Positions 36,597-44,984 of a stretch of 54,236 nt of DNA are shown in pieces. Source of the DNA: Agromyces sp. NDB4Y10 (GTDB lineage Bacteria; Actinomycetota; Actinomycetes; Actinomycetales; Microbacteriaceae). Below the pieces are notes generated by a model. It saw only the letters and a program-made list of their open reading frames with translations, made no database searches and was not told the origin of the DNA. How positions within the stretch are numbered: position 1 is the stretch's first letter; every line of letters starts with the position of its first letter. A program made the translations under genes and the position numbers. The stretch covers positions 1 to 54,236 of the forward strand of contig NZ_LQGY01000001.1 in assembly GCF_001620055.1 (NCBI RefSeq), written 5' to 3'.

Positions 36597-37517
36597 TCAG
36601 CCGAGCAGCAGCGACACCGCGAACAGTACCGGCACCGACCCCACGGTGGTGAGGAACACCGTGTCGCGTGCCGTGACCTCGGCGGTCTCGTAGCGCTGCG
36701 CGAACACGAACACGTTCTGGGCCGTCGGCAGGGCCGCGAGGACCGTGACGGCGTAGAGCTCGCGCGCATCGAGGCCGAACACGAACGCGCCGACCGCCCA
36801 GGCGACCAGGGGCATCGCGAACAGCTTGAGCGCCGAGGCGAGCAGCACGTCGCGTCGCCCCGTGCCGGGCTCGAACATCCGCTGGCCGTGCAGCGAGAGC
36901 CCGTAGGCGATGAGCATGAGCGGCACCGCGGCCTGCCCGATGAGCTGCACCGGATCCATGATGATCGGCGGCAGCTCGAGCCCGGTGACGGAGACGAGCA
37001 CGCCGAGCAGGGACCCGACGATGATCGGGTTGAGCAACGTCGAGCGCAGGATGCCGCGGGCCGAGGGACGACCCTCCGCGGCGATGCCGAGCAGCACCAG
37101 GACGATCGGCGCGAACACGAGCAGCTGCAGCAGCACGACGGGCGCCGAGTACGCGGCATCGCCCAGCAGGTACAGGGCGATGGGGATGCCGATGTTGTTG
37201 CTGTTGACGTACCCGGCGCTCAGCGCGCCGATCGTGGTCCGCGCGAGGCCGCGGCGGAACAGGACCGCGGAGACCAGCGCGAAGACGAGCATCATGGTCA
37301 CCGCCGCGATCGCCGAGACCGGGAGCAGCGACGAGAACAGGCGTCGCACGTCGGCCGTGGCGAGCACCGAGAACAGCAGGAACGGCGCGAGGACGCTGAA
37401 GTTCAGGCGCGCGAGGACGGGGCGGGCGCTCGGCCCGAGCACCCCCGTCCGCGCGGCCAGCCATCCGACGAAGACCGCGAGGCCGATGACGGCGAAGCCC
37501 GTGAGGATCTCGATCAC
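36597..37517 (-). CDS. AEC (auxin efflux carrier) family transporter
   Basis: 306 residues and about ten helices in two inverted five-helix repeats. The helix-break motifs NSNNIGIPIALYLLG (about 105-119) and LPTAQNVFVFAQRY (second repeat) contain the conserved polar residues of AEC/BASS-like carriers. It may export malate, auxin-like or other organic acids. GTG at 37517 is inferred from the family start (VIEILTGFAVIGLAVFVG). The aldo/keto reductase ends 16 bp upstream on the same strand, so co-transcription is likely. Confidence 0.88.
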   Translation of the reverse strand: MIEILTGFAVIGLAVFVGWLAARTGVLGPSARPVLARLNFSVLAPFLLFSVLATADVRRLFSSLLPVSAIAAVTMMLVFALVSAVLFRRGLARTTIGALSAGYVNSNNIGIPIALYLLGDAAYSAPVVLLQLLVFAPIVLVLLGIAAEGRPSARGILRSTLLNPIIVGSLLGVLVSVTGLELPPIIMDPVQLIGQAAVPLMLIAYGLSLHGQRMFEPGTGRRDVLLASALKLFAMPLVAWAVGAFVFGLDARELYAVTVLAALPTAQNVFVFAQRYETAEVTARDTVFLTTVGSVPVLFAVSLLLG

Positions 37518-37533
37518 GGATGGCGAGCCGGGG

Positions 37534-38523
37534 TCACCAGCGGTGGTGCACCGACGCGCGGATCTCCCGGTCGTACAGGTCGCGCACGGCCGCGTCGAAC
37601 GAGTCCGGCAGCTCGAGCGAGCCCGCCGCGGCGTTCGCGCGGGCCTGCTCGGGGTTGCGGGCGCCGGGGATGACCGTCGAGACGCCGGACTGCCGGGCGA
37701 CCCACGCGAGGGCGACCTGCGCGGGCGTGGCATCCGGTGCCGCCTCGCGGGCGAGCCGGGCGAACTCGGACGCGGCGCGCACGCCCGTGGCGTAGTCGAC
37801 CCCCGAGAACGTCTCGCCGACGTCGAACGCCTCGCCGTGGCGGTTGTAGCTGCGGTGGTCGTTCTCGGCGAACTCGGTGTCGAGCGTGTACCGGCCCGAC
37901 AGCAGGCCGCTCGCGAGCGGGACGCGCGCGATGACGCCGACGCCGTACTGCTCCGCGACGGGCAGCACCTCGTCGACCGGCTTCAGGCGGAAGGCGTTGA
38001 GGATGATCTGCACCGTCGCGACGTTCGGCCGCGCGATCGCCGCGAGCGCCTCGTCGACCTTCTCGACGCTCACGCCGTACGCGGCGATCGCGCCGTCGGC
38101 CACGAGGGTGTCGAGCGCGTCGTACACCGCGTCGTCCACGAAGACCGACGTGGGCGGGCAGTGCAGCTGCACGAGGTCGAGCGTGTCGACGCCGAGGTTG
38201 CGACGCGACCGGTCGGTCCAGGCGCGGAAGTTCTCGAGCACGTAGTTGTCGTGCTCCTGTGGCATCCGTCGGCCCATCTTCGTCGCGACCGTGACGCCCG
38301 CGTCGGGGTTCGCCGCGAGCCATCGGCCGATGAGCGACTCGGAACGCCCGTCGCCGTAGACGTCGGCGGTGTCGAAGACCGTGACGCCCGCCTCGTGCGA
38401 CGCGTCGAGCACGGCGAGCGCGTCGGCCTCGTCGACCTCGCCCCAGTCGGCGCCGAGCTGCCAGGTGCCGAGCCCGATGGCCGAGACGGTGCGGCCGGTG
38501 CGGCCGAGGGTGCGGGTCTGCAT
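37534..38523 (-). CDS. Aldo/keto reductase
   Basis: 329 residues of the AKR superfamily, TIM barrel, NADPH-dependent. The catalytic tetrad is intact: Asp and Tyr in TADVYGDG (about 51-56), Lys in VATKMG (about 82), His in VQLHCPP (about 119). The C-terminal cofactor site is STVIPGARNPEQARAN. It reduces a small aldehyde or ketone not predictable from sequence. A GGAGGAGCACGC ribosome binding site precedes the ATG. It is probably co-transcribed with the AEC transporter and divergent from the BCCT gene. Confidence 0.93.
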   Translation of the reverse strand: MQTRTLGRTGRTVSAIGLGTWQLGADWGEVDEADALAVLDASHEAGVTVFDTADVYGDGRSESLIGRWLAANPDAGVTVATKMGRRMPQEHDNYVLENFRAWTDRSRRNLGVDTLDLVQLHCPPTSVFVDDAVYDALDTLVADGAIAAYGVSVEKVDEALAAIARPNVATVQIILNAFRLKPVDEVLPVAEQYGVGVIARVPLASGLLSGRYTLDTEFAENDHRSYNRHGEAFDVGETFSGVDYATGVRAASEFARLAREAAPDATPAQVALAWVARQSGVSTVIPGARNPEQARANAAAGSLELPDSFDAAVRDLYDREIRASVHHRW

Positions 38524-38582
38524 GCGTGCTCCTCCGAACGGATTCCTCGTGCGAGCCTAGTCGCCCGCGTATCGTGAACGGC

Positions 38583-40529
38583 ATGGACGGTGACGGGACG
38601 GACGCCCCCGCTCGCGGCGCCGAACCCAGACGGTTCCGACTGCCGAGGACCAGCATCGAACGCTGGGTGTTCTGGCCGGCGGCCGTCGTCGTCCTCGCGA
38701 TGAGCGGGTTCGCCCTGCTCGCGCCGCGGGCGGCCGAGGCGGCGTTCGGTGCCGTGCAGACCTCGATCGTCAACGCGTTCAACTGGTACTACGTCCTGAT
38801 CGCGGCGTTCTTCGTCGCCTTCAGCCTGTTCGTCGGGTTCAGCCGATACGGCGACATCCGGCTGGGTGCCGACGAGGACCGGCCGGAGTTCTCGCTCGGC
38901 GCCTGGTTCTCGCTGCTCTTCGCCGCCGGCATGGGCATCGGGCTCGTCTTCTACGGCGCGAGCGAGCCGCTCAGCCACTTCGCCTCTCCGCGCCCCGGCG
39001 TCTCGGGCACGCCCGAGCAGCTCGCGCAGGCCGCACTCAGCCAGACGTACCTGCACTGGGGCGTGCACGCCTGGTCCATCTACGTCGTCGTCGGGTTGGC
39101 GCTCGCCTACGCGATCCACCGCCGCAAGCGCCCGATCTCGATCCGCTGGACCCTCGAACCGCTCCTCGGTCGCCGGGTGCGCGGGGCGTGGGGCAACGTG
39201 ATCGATGTGGTCGCGCTCGCCGGCACGCTGTTCGGCGTTGCCACCTCCCTGGGGCTCGGCGTGCTCCAGATCAGTGCCGGGCTCGACGCGATCGGCCTCG
39301 TCGAGCCGTCGCCGACCACGCAGGTCGTCATCATCCTCGTCATCACGGTCTTCGTCCTCGTCTCGGTGCTCTCGGGCGTGACGCGCGGAATGAAGTGGTT
39401 GTCCTCGACGAACCTCGTGCTCGCCGGGCTCCTCGTGCTGTACCTGCTGGCGTTCGGGCGGACCGAGTTCCTGCTGCGCGAGTTCGTCCAGTCCATCGGC
39501 ACGTACATCCAGAACTTCGTCGGGCTCTCCTTCAACGTGAGCGCCTTCCAAGGTGCGACCGGCGAGGCGTGGCAGGCGACGTGGACCTCGTTCTACTGGG
39601 GATGGTGGATCTCGTGGGCGCCCTTCGTCGGCATCTTCATCGCCCGCATCTCGCGTGGCCGGACCGTCCGGCAGTTCGTCGCGGGCGTCATCCTCGTGCC
39701 CACGCTCATCGGCATCCTGTGGTTCAGCGTGCTCGGCGGGTCGGCGCTCCACCTGGAACTGACCGAGCCGGGGAGCCTCGTGGGCGCCGACGGCAGCGTC
39801 GACGTCGAGGGCACCCTGTTCGCGCTCCTCGAGTTCCTGCCCGCGACCGGGGTGCTCACGACGGGCGTGATCATCCTCATCACGATCTTCTTCGTCACCT
39901 CGTCCGATTCCGGGGCACTCGTGATGGGCATGATCGCCACCGGCGGCCAGATCAACCCCCGCAAGTGGGTCCGCACGTTCTTCACGCTCGTCACGGCCCT
40001 GCTCGCGATCTCGCTGCTGCTCGCGGGCGGCCTGCGAGCCCTGCAGACCGCGGCGATCATCATCGCCCTGCCGTTCAGCGTCGTGATGCTGCTCATCTGC
40101 TGGTCGACGATCATCGCCTTCAGCCGGGAGCGGCGGGCGTACGAACTGGCCCGGCGTGCGCAGCTGATGGATCAGATCGGCGAGTACTACGGCCTCGAGG
40201 TCGAGGCGCCGCTCGAGCGGGGCGTCGTCGGACGGGGGCCGGGGTGGCTGCGCCGGCTCGGACGCGCCGTGCGGCCGCCTGGGGCGCCCCGGCCCGCTCC
40301 GGAGCCGGCGCCGGCCGCACCGCTACGGCCGGTGCTCACGCACGTCGACGACGGGCTGCCGCCGCGGCATCCCTCACGGCGAACGATGGAGTCGCTCTAC
40401 GCCGAGTCGAGCGGCGTGCCCACCGACGAGGTGGACGACCTCGTCGAACACGACCCCCGGGCGCCCGGCGACGTGACCGACGTGCCGGACCGGACCACGG
40501 ACGACGACGGGCGCGATCCGTTGCACTGA
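38583..40529 (+). CDS. BCCT-family betaine/choline/carnitine transporter
   Basis: 648 residues, 12 helices. The BCCT signatures GMGIGLVFYGASEPLSHF (about 117-134) and WGWWISWAPFVGIFIARISRGRT (about 340) contain the aromatic residues that bind the quaternary ammonium group. It is probably an osmoprotectant importer. About 110 cytosolic C-terminal residues, Pro- and Arg-rich then acidic, form an extended tail of the kind that can sense osmotic state in BetP. TATCGT 7 bp before the ATG suggests a leaderless promoter. Confidence 0.94.
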   Translation: MDGDGTDAPARGAEPRRFRLPRTSIERWVFWPAAVVVLAMSGFALLAPRAAEAAFGAVQTSIVNAFNWYYVLIAAFFVAFSLFVGFSRYGDIRLGADEDRPEFSLGAWFSLLFAAGMGIGLVFYGASEPLSHFASPRPGVSGTPEQLAQAALSQTYLHWGVHAWSIYVVVGLALAYAIHRRKRPISIRWTLEPLLGRRVRGAWGNVIDVVALAGTLFGVATSLGLGVLQISAGLDAIGLVEPSPTTQVVIILVITVFVLVSVLSGVTRGMKWLSSTNLVLAGLLVLYLLAFGRTEFLLREFVQSIGTYIQNFVGLSFNVSAFQGATGEAWQATWTSFYWGWWISWAPFVGIFIARISRGRTVRQFVAGVILVPTLIGILWFSVLGGSALHLELTEPGSLVGADGSVDVEGTLFALLEFLPATGVLTTGVIILITIFFVTSSDSGALVMGMIATGGQINPRKWVRTFFTLVTALLAISLLLAGGLRALQTAAIIIALPFSVVMLLICWSTIIAFSRERRAYELARRAQLMDQIGEYYGLEVEAPLERGVVGRGPGWLRRLGRAVRPPGAPRPAPEPAPAAPLRPVLTHVDDGLPPRHPSRRTMESLYAESSGVPTDEVDDLVEHDPRAPGDVTDVPDRTTDDDGRDPLH

Positions 40530-40555
40530 GTCCGCCCTCGCACCGGTCGACCGGG

Positions 40556-41419
40556 TCACCCTGCGATCTCGACGGCCCCGCCGCTCACGACGATGCCACC
40601 CGCTTCGGGGATGTCGACGACGAGCTCGCTCGGGCGGCCGACGTGCCGGCCCTGGGCGATGCGCACGCGCGCCGGCGGCTCGACCGCGGCGAGCGCGCGC
40701 AGGTTGCCCCCGACGGCCGCTGCAGCGGCGCCGGTCGCGGGATCCTCGGTGATCGTGCCGACCGGGAAGACGTTGCGCGCCTCGAACCGGAGTGCGCCGT
40801 CGGCGGCGTCCGGGAGCCGGTGCAGCACCGTGATCGTCGCGGGCCAGTCGCGGGCGTCCATGAGCGCCCGTGCGGCGTCGGGATCGAAGGTGAAGGCGTC
40901 GAACGCGGCCGCGTCGGCGACCACGAGCACCGGGTGGCGGTTGCCGGCGAACGAGATGCGGGGCGGATGCCGCTCGTCGAGCTGCGACGCCCGGAGCCCG
41001 AGCAGGTCGAGCAGCTCGGCGAGCACCGGCTCCGGCATGGGCTCGACCCGCGGCTCGACGCTCGTGAACGCCGCGCGGAGCGCCCCGTCGACCTCCGCCG
41101 TCTCGATGCGGACCTCGCCGACGGGCGTCGCGAATCGCACCCGCCCGGGCCCCTCGCGCTCGGCGATCGCGACGGCGGTCGCGACCGTCGCGTGACCGCA
41201 GAACGGCACCTCGGCGACCGGTGAGAAGTAGCGGATGACGCGGGCGCCGTCGGCGCTGCCCGTGACGAAGGCGGTCTCGGCGTACCCGACCTCGGCGGCG
41301 ATGCGCAGCAGGTCGGCGTCGTCGAGCCCGGCCGCATCGAGCACGATGCCGGCGGGGTTGCCGCCCTCGGGGTCGGACGTGAAGGCGGCGTAGCGGAGGA
41401 TCTGCGGTGCGGGGGTCAC
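40556..41419 (-). CDS. PhzF-family isomerase/epimerase
   Basis: 287 residues with the two-lobed diaminopimelate-epimerase-like fold. GNPAGIVL and the catalytic Glu in EVGYAETAFV lie near residue 45, CGHATVATAVAIAE at about 75-88, and DPATGAAAAAVGG near 235. PhzF proper isomerises an anthranilate-derived intermediate in phenazine synthesis; most homologues, including isolated ones like this, have unknown substrates. No phenazine genes are nearby. GTG at 41419 is the start; the upstream spacing is poor for ribosome binding. Confidence 0.88.
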   Translation of the reverse strand: MTPAPQILRYAAFTSDPEGGNPAGIVLDAAGLDDADLLRIAAEVGYAETAFVTGSADGARVIRYFSPVAEVPFCGHATVATAVAIAEREGPGRVRFATPVGEVRIETAEVDGALRAAFTSVEPRVEPMPEPVLAELLDLLGLRASQLDERHPPRISFAGNRHPVLVVADAAAFDAFTFDPDAARALMDARDWPATITVLHRLPDAADGALRFEARNVFPVGTITEDPATGAAAAAVGGNLRALAAVEPPARVRIAQGRHVGRPSELVVDIPEAGGIVVSGGAVEIAG

Positions 41420-41468
41420 CGGTCCATCGTCGCTCGCGGCGCGGCGCCCGTCGCGGTCCAGTCGGCGA

Positions 41469-41990
41469 TCAGTGGCCTGCGCCGCGCCAGGCCGGGTCGA
41501 TCGCGACGAGCCGGACGTCGTCGAGCCGCCCGTCGCGAGCGGTCGCCGTCATGAACGTCGCCACGGGTTGGCGGCGCCGGTCGGTCGGCGAACCCGGGTT
41601 GAGCAGGCGCAGGCCGTTCGGCGCGGTCGTGTCCCACGGGATGTGGCTGTGCCCGAAGACGAGGACGTCGACGTCGGGGAATGCGGCCTGCATCCGCCGC
41701 TCGCGGCCGACGGCGGCTCCGGTCTCGTGGACGACCGCGATCCGGACGCCGTCGACCTCGATCCGGGCCACCTCGGGCAGGCGGGCGCGCAGCGCCGCGC
41801 CGTCGTTGTTGCCGTGGACGCCGACGAGTCGCGCCGCCCGGGCCTCGAGCGCGTCGAGGGTGGCGACGTCGACCCAGTCCCCGGCGTGGACGACCAGGTC
41901 CGCGGCATCCACCGCGGCCCAGGCCTCGGGCGGCAGGTCGTGTGCGCGCTTGGGCAGGTGCGTGTCGGCGAGCAGGACGAGGGAGGTCAC
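41469..41990 (-). CDS. YfcE-type metallophosphoesterase
   Basis: 173 residues, a single calcineurin-like domain. Metal-binding motifs are DTHLPK, HAGDWVD, GNNDG and GHSH in order, with the His-Asp pairs intact. It probably cleaves phosphodiesters; YfcE is active on cNMP-like model substrates but its physiological role is unclear. GTG at 41990 follows GAGGGG. It lies between PhzF and the VOC gene on the same strand, but with gaps of 37-50 bp, so operon membership is uncertain. Confidence 0.9.
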   Translation of the reverse strand: MTSLVLLADTHLPKRAHDLPPEAWAAVDAADLVVHAGDWVDVATLDALEARAARLVGVHGNNDGAALRARLPEVARIEVDGVRIAVVHETGAAVGRERRMQAAFPDVDVLVFGHSHIPWDTTAPNGLRLLNPGSPTDRRRQPVATFMTATARDGRLDDVRLVAIDPAWRGAGH

Positions 41991-42027
41991 CCCCTCATCC
42001 TGCCCGCCCGCGCCGGGAGCGCCCCTG

Positions 42028-42474
42028 TCAGGCCGTCGCGTCCTGCTCGGCGCCGAAGCGCTGCCGCGCCTCATGCGGGATGAGCGGCCGCTCGCCGCGC
42101 GCCCGGATCTGCTGCACGGCCCACGAGTTGCCGTCGGGGTCGGCGAACCCGAAGAACGTGCCGCCGTCGCGCGGGTCGATCACCTGGATCGGGCCGGCGT
42201 CGACGCCGCGCGCGACGAGTTGCTCGCGCGCCGCCTCGGCGTCGGCGACGACGAGCTGCACCCCCTTGAGCGAGCCGGGCGCCATCTCGGACTGCGCCGG
42301 GAGCGTGCCCATGACGATGGAGCACCCGGACCCCGGCGGGGTGAGCTGCACGAACCGGTGCGGCCCGGCGTGCGTGTCGTGGTCGAGCTCGAAGCCGACG
42401 CGGTCGCGGTAGAACTCGATCGCGCGGTCGAGATCGCTCACGGGGACGATGACGACCTCGAGCGTCCAGTCCAT
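42028..42474 (-). CDS. VOC-superfamily (glyoxalase-like) protein
   Basis: 148 residues with two betaalphabetabetabeta modules. The first contains VVIVPVSDLDRAIEFYRDRVGFELD, the second VQLVVADAEAAREQLVARGV and FFGFADPDGNSWAVQ. VOC members bind a metal and act as lyases, dioxygenases or resistance proteins; the specific activity is unknown. It is the last gene of a coupled three-gene operon with an ArsR regulator and an SRPBCC protein, starting 1 bp after the preceding stop. Confidence 0.88.
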   Translation of the reverse strand: MDWTLEVVIVPVSDLDRAIEFYRDRVGFELDHDTHAGPHRFVQLTPPGSGCSIVMGTLPAQSEMAPGSLKGVQLVVADAEAAREQLVARGVDAGPIQVIDPRDGGTFFGFADPDGNSWAVQQIRARGERPLIPHEARQRFGAEQDATA

Positions 42475-42475
42475 G

Positions 42476-42967
42476 TCACACCTCCGCCGCGAGCAGGGCG
42501 TCGAGCCGGGCGAAGCCCTCGCTCACGCCGCGTTCCATGCCGGACTGCACCATGCCGTCGCGAGCCTCGAGGCTCGGGTACACCGAGTGCCCGCGCAGGC
42601 GCGTGCGCCCGTCGCCGAGGTCCTCGAACGTCATGGATTCGACGGCGACCACGTCGGGCACGCCCTCGAACTCGAAGGTCTGCACCGCGAACTCGTTCTC
42701 GCGGACCGTGTGGAACGTGCCGTTGAAGGCCCAGTCGTTGCCCTCGGGGTCGGTGTGCACGTAGCGGTACCCGCCCTGCGTCCGGTAGTCCCAGCGTTCG
42801 ATGCGCATCTCGTACCCGTCGGGTCCGAGCCACTGCCGCACGAGTTCGGGGTCCCGGTGGGCGGCGAAGACCGCCGACACGGGCGCGTCGAACACGCGCT
42901 CGATATCGATGTACGGCAGCCCCTCGGGGGCGGTGATGGTGACGGGGTTGCGGGTCTCGGTGGTCAT
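42476..42967 (-). CDS. SRPBCC/AHSA1-type protein
   Basis: 163 residues. The fold is recognised from IERVFDAPVSAVFAAHRDPELVRQWLGPDG near residues 22-50 and a long C-terminal helix (VSEGFARLDALLAAEV). This hydrophobic-cavity family binds ligands or acts as ATPase-activator-like proteins, and is often paired with ArsR regulators, as here. Its ATG overlaps the ArsR stop by 4 nt (ATGA), showing coupled translation. It is probably controlled by that repressor. Confidence 0.9.
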   Translation of the reverse strand: MTTETRNPVTITAPEGLPYIDIERVFDAPVSAVFAAHRDPELVRQWLGPDGYEMRIERWDYRTQGGYRYVHTDPEGNDWAFNGTFHTVRENEFAVQTFEFEGVPDVVAVESMTFEDLGDGRTRLRGHSVYPSLEARDGMVQSGMERGVSEGFARLDALLAAEV

Positions 42968-43314
42968 GACGACGACTCCTTCGTGTCGCTGCGGGCGAGC
43001 AGCGCGTCGAGCTTGCGGTACTGCTGCTCGTGGATGAGGCGATACCGGTCGATCCACTCGGTGAGCTTCTCGAGCGCGGCCGCATCGAGGTGCACGGGGC
43101 GACGCTGGGCGTCGCGGCTGCGGGTGACGAGTCCGGCGGACTCGAGGACCCGGATGTGCTTCGACACCGCCTGCACGGTGATGTCGAACGGTTCGGCGAG
43201 TTCGTTGACCGTGGCCGGTCCGCGGCTGAGCCGCGCGACCATCCGTCGGCGAACCGGGTCGGCCAGCGCCAGGAAGGCACGGTCGAGCCGGTCATCGGCG
43301 TCGGCGGCATTCAT
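42964..43314 (-). CDS. ArsR-family (SdpR-type) transcriptional repressor
   Basis: 116 residues. A single winged HTH covers most of the chain: FLALADPVRRRMVARLSRG, VNELAEPFDITVQAVSKHIRVLESAGLVTRSRD. It has no Cys pair of metal-sensing ArsR proteins, so it is more like SdpR-type repressors paired with SRPBCC genes. It is first in an operon with SRPBCC and VOC genes. ATG at 43314 is chosen over TTG at 43320. Inverted TCAACCA/TGGTTGA sites just upstream are a likely autoregulatory operator. Confidence 0.9.
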   Translation of the reverse strand: MNAADADDRLDRAFLALADPVRRRMVARLSRGPATVNELAEPFDITVQAVSKHIRVLESAGLVTRSRDAQRRPVHLDAAALEKLTEWIDRYRLIHEQQYRKLDALLARSDTKESSS

Positions 43315-43316
43315 AT

Positions 43317-43348
43317 TCAACCAATCGATTGATCAACTCACTGGTTGA
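43317..43348. promoter_or_regulatory. Operator-like inverted repeats upstream of arsR
   Basis: TCAACCA (43317-43323) and TGGTTGA (43342-43348) are a perfect inverted pair with 18 bp between. CAATCGATTG (43322-43331) and TTGATCAA (43329-43336) are palindromes in the spacer. Multiple TCAAC/GTTGA half-sites at this spacing suit a dimeric ArsR repressor covering its own promoter. Confidence 0.6.
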
Positions 43349-43498
43349 TAAGCTACGCCGGTCGGTGCGCGACGTCAAGCAGGCGACCACGGATGCCGCG
43401 GCATCCGCCACCCCTCGCGCCGGCGCCCGCCGGCACGGCAGAATCGCACCACGCCGCGCACGCCGCGCGGCCCGCCGCAGCCCACCCAGGAGGCCCCA

Positions 43499-43960
43499 TT
43501 GTCCGTCCTGCTCACCCCGTACCTGAGCTTCCGCGACGAGGCGCGCGAGGCGATGGAGTTCTACCATTCGATCTTCGGCGGCGAGCTCACGCTCAGCACC
43601 TTCGGCGACTTCGACGCCGCCGAGAATCCCGTCGAGGCCGACAAGATCATGCACGCCCACCTCGTCTCCGGCGACCTCAACCTGATGGGCGCGGACACCC
43701 CGAACGAGATGCCCTTCGAGGCGGGGACCAACTTCGCGGTGTCGCTGAGCGGCGGGCACGAGGACGAGGGACGGCTGCGGGAGTACTGGGAACGCCTGAC
43801 CGACGACGGCCAGGTCACCGTCGACCTCGAGCCGACCCCGTGGGGCGACGCCTTCGGCCTCGTCGTCGACCGGTACGGCGTGCAGTGGATGGTCGCGATC
43901 GGCCGGGCGTCGGTGCCCGCGACCACCGCAACGGCGGACCGGGAGACCGCGGACGAATAG
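43499..43960 (+). CDS. PhnB-like VOC protein
   Basis: 153 residues. The PhnB/3-demethylubiquinone-methyltransferase-like subgroup of the VOC fold is shown by LTPYLSFRDEAREAMEFYHSIFGGELTLSTFGDF and WGDAFGLVVDRYGVQWMV. Function unknown. TTG at 43499 is the likely start because a strong AGGAGG (43488-43493) lies 5 bp upstream and no ATG fits. It is divergent from the ArsR operon and could share its operator region. A CGGATGCC palindrome (43390-43407) lies in the 185-bp gap. Confidence 0.86.
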   Translation: MSVLLTPYLSFRDEAREAMEFYHSIFGGELTLSTFGDFDAAENPVEADKIMHAHLVSGDLNLMGADTPNEMPFEAGTNFAVSLSGGHEDEGRLREYWERLTDDGQVTVDLEPTPWGDAFGLVVDRYGVQWMVAIGRASVPATTATADRETADE

Positions 43961-44021
43961 GCCCGGATCCGCGTCGCTCGGCCCGGTTATCCGTTATCGG
44001 AACGGTTCTCCTCATCTTTCG

Positions 44022-44034
44022 CTAGACCGTCTAG
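44022..44034. promoter_or_regulatory. TetR-like operator upstream of the third KLRR paralogue
   Basis: CTAGAC-C-GTCTAG is a perfect 13-bp palindrome of the type bound by TetR-family dimers. It lies just upstream of a plausible TACGCT -10 (44043-44048), where binding would block transcription of the gene at 44109. A second, CCGTT/AACGG inverted pair lies at 43991-44005. No TetR gene is in the window. Confidence 0.5.
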
Positions 44035-44108
44035 TAAAACGCTACGCTCGGATCACCGAACAGCACGACGGGCCGAACAACCGGCCCGATGACGACCGAG
44101 GGGACACG

Positions 44109-44432
44109 ATGGGACAGCTCGCATACGGGTTCGACGGCCACCACTACGTCATCGACGACCGCACCCTGCGCCACCTGCGCGCCGCCGTCTTCGCCAAGCT
44201 CCGCCGCCGTGAGCCGTTCGCGCTCACCCTGCGCGGCGACGCCACCGCGGGCGCCGCGGCCGAGACGCTCTGGATCGAGCCGGCCATCCCGCTCCGGTTC
44301 GTCTTCGACGCCGAGGAGTCGGGACCGCTCGACCGCGCCTGGCTGGAGCGCCTCGTCGCTGCAGCCAACTCCGCCGCCGGCATGAGCATCGAGACCGAGG
44401 CGAGCGAACCGCCGCTCGCCCTCGTCGGCTGA
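44109..44432 (+). CDS. DUF7882-type small protein, paralogue 3 (107 aa)
   Basis: Aligns with the copies at 3394 and 4241: MGQLAYGFDGHHYVIDDR start, HLRAAVFAKLRRREPFALTL core (about 21-40), LWIEPAIPLRFVFD strand (about 56-70), and LDRAWLERLVAAANSAAGMSIE (about 78-99). It is the shortest and most canonical copy, without a tail. Function unknown; there is no membrane segment. GAGGGG lies 6 bp before the ATG, with a 5' leader of about 55 nt and an operator-like palindrome upstream. A strong terminator follows. Confidence 0.85.
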   Translation: MGQLAYGFDGHHYVIDDRTLRHLRAAVFAKLRRREPFALTLRGDATAGAAAETLWIEPAIPLRFVFDAEESGPLDRAWLERLVAAANSAAGMSIETEASEPPLALVG

Positions 44433-44455
44433 GGCCGACCGCGCTCCGCGCGCGG

Positions 44456-44494
44456 AACGGGCCCCCGCACCGCCTCGGCGGTCGGGGGCCCGTT
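44456..44494. terminator. Hairpin terminator after paralogue 3
   Basis: AACGGGCCCCCG (44456-44467) pairs perfectly with CGGGGGCCCGTT (44483-44494), with an inner CCGCC/GGCGG stem. It lies between convergent genes and can serve both. Confidence 0.85.
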
Positions 44495-44520
44495 CACGTG
44501 CGCGCCCTCGGATCGGACGC

Positions 44521-44895
44521 TCAGTCGAACAGCTCCGACAGCCAGTTGTCCTTGCGCTTCTTCCGCGGCGCGCCCTGGTCGTAGCGACGGTCGTCGTAGC
44601 GGCGGTCGTCGTACCGGCGGTCGCCGTACCCACCGGTCGCCTGCCGCAGCAGGTCCATCGGGTTCGCCGGAGAGCCCTGCTGCGGCGGAGCGGGCTGCTG
44701 CGGCGCCATCTGCGGCGCGGGCGGCGGGGGCACCGGAGCGCTCGCGCCACGGGCGAACTCCTGCCCGGCGCGCTCGATGATCTTGTCGAGCTCGCCGCGG
44801 TCGAGCCACACGCCACGGCACGTCGGGCAGTAGTCGATCTCGATCCCGCTGCGCTCGCTCATCACGAGGACGGCGCCGTCGGTGGGGCACTGCAT
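44521..44895 (-). CDS. Zn-ribbon (TFIIB-type) domain protein with DRRYD repeats
   Basis: 124 residues. The N-terminal zf-TFIIB domain has the four metal ligands as CPTD (Cys-3) and CPTCRGVWLDRGELD (about 23-37). A Pro/Gln-rich linker (about 53-80) follows, then three tandem DRRYD units (about 93-107), and a basic patch KKRKDNWLSELFD at the end. Proteins of this kind are common in actinobacteria with no assigned role; the zinc ribbon suggests nucleic-acid or protein binding. It is transcribed leftward, alone. Confidence 0.87.
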   Translation of the reverse strand: MQCPTDGAVLVMSERSGIEIDYCPTCRGVWLDRGELDKIIERAGQEFARGASAPVPPPPAPQMAPQQPAPPQQGSPANPMDLLRQATGGYGDRRYDDRRYDDRRYDQGAPRKKRKDNWLSELFD

Positions 44896-44984
44896 GCTGA
44901 CTCCTTCATCACGGGTGGGGCCGCGAGCCTATCGGGGCAAGCTGCGAGATCGGCGGGACCGGTCGGCTCCGACACGGGCCGCGT

